64,000 nucleotides of DNA from Chryseobacterium taiwanense (GTDB taxonomy: Bacteria; Bacteroidota; Bacteroidia; Flavobacteriales; Weeksellaceae): NCBI RefSeq assembly GCF_000813825.1, contig NZ_JWTA01000005.1, positions 62,001 to 126,000 on the forward strand, given 5' to 3'. Positions 63,977 to 64,000 of the stretch are shown here, piece after piece. Both the position numbers and the translations under genes were made by a program. Below the pieces are notes generated by a model, which did not search any database, was not told the origin of the DNA, and worked only from the letters and a program-made list of their open reading frames with translations. How positions within the stretch are numbered: the stretch's first letter is position 1; every line of letters begins with the position of its first letter.

Positions 63977-64000
63977 TATTTGCAAGAAAAAAAAGTTATA

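Overview
The window is AT-rich DNA from a Bacteroidota bacterium, most likely a Flavobacteriia member close to Chryseobacterium. Three things suggest this. Several genes are preceded by the Bacteroidota -7 element TAnnTTTG, twice with an upstream TTTG exactly 18 nt away. Shine-Dalgarno sequences are weak. Characteristic families are present, namely DUF6428 in an ars operon, a YaiO-type barrel and Bacteroidota-style Wza and Wzc. No rRNA, tRNA, transposase, integrase or CRISPR array was found. Genus level is inference.

Layout. (1) 1-3119: the end of a thioredoxin-reductase-like flavoprotein, then an arsenic-resistance cluster of arsR, a DUF6428 gene, a thioredoxin-type arsenate reductase and an ACR3 arsenite exporter. 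Two identical ArsR-like operators precede arsR and the resistance genes. (2) 3216-5009: housekeeping glyA and recX. (3) 5309-46750: a 41-kb surface-polysaccharide locus, all on the + strand. It opens with a PglF-type dehydratase, ManC, Wza and the tyrosine kinase Wzc, then a UDP-sugar dehydrogenase. Next comes a complete-looking nonulosonic (legionaminic-type) acid cassette, legB-legC-acetyltransferase-neuB-neuC-ptmE plus ptm-like genes. It continues with a first flippase, a CDP-6-deoxyhexose cassette (rfbF, rfbG, a cupin epimerase and a reductase), glycosyltransferases and the only recognisable polymerase. A UDP-L-FucNAc/QuiNAc-type cassette follows, then WbuB, a PglC-type initiating transferase, a second flippase and a PglE-type aminotransferase. 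A good intrinsic terminator closes the locus at 46796-46822.

(4) 47008-57048: a compact signalling and envelope module. It contains a 1304-aa hybrid histidine kinase, a single-domain response regulator, a membrane-anchored HEAT-repeat protein and a 1146-aa fusion of a processive GT2 synthase to an LtaS-like phosphoglycerol-transferase/sulfatase domain. A convergent TPR plus YaiO outer-membrane barrel gene faces it. The two convergent genes overlap at their stop codons inside a 28-bp dyad terminator. I read this as a kinase-controlled synthase-dependent glycan system whose product may be decorated with phosphoglycerol or a similar group. (5) 57279-63299: two related small secreted proteins, a PapD-like chaperone, a larger secreted subunit and a 934-aa barrel protein with an usher-like motif. 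This resembles a chaperone-usher fimbrial operon built from divergent Bacteroidota parts. A stem-loop sits between the abundant-looking subunit and the chaperone gene. (6) 63404-63976: a second short initiating sugar transferase at the right edge.

The most interesting systems are modules 4 and 5. In the polysaccharide locus, a decayed fragment of a second PtmE-like gene and an aminotransferase-nitrilase pair inserted in the ptm-like block point to recombination and to a modified nonulosonate. All functional statements rest on reading motifs and gene order; no database search was run.
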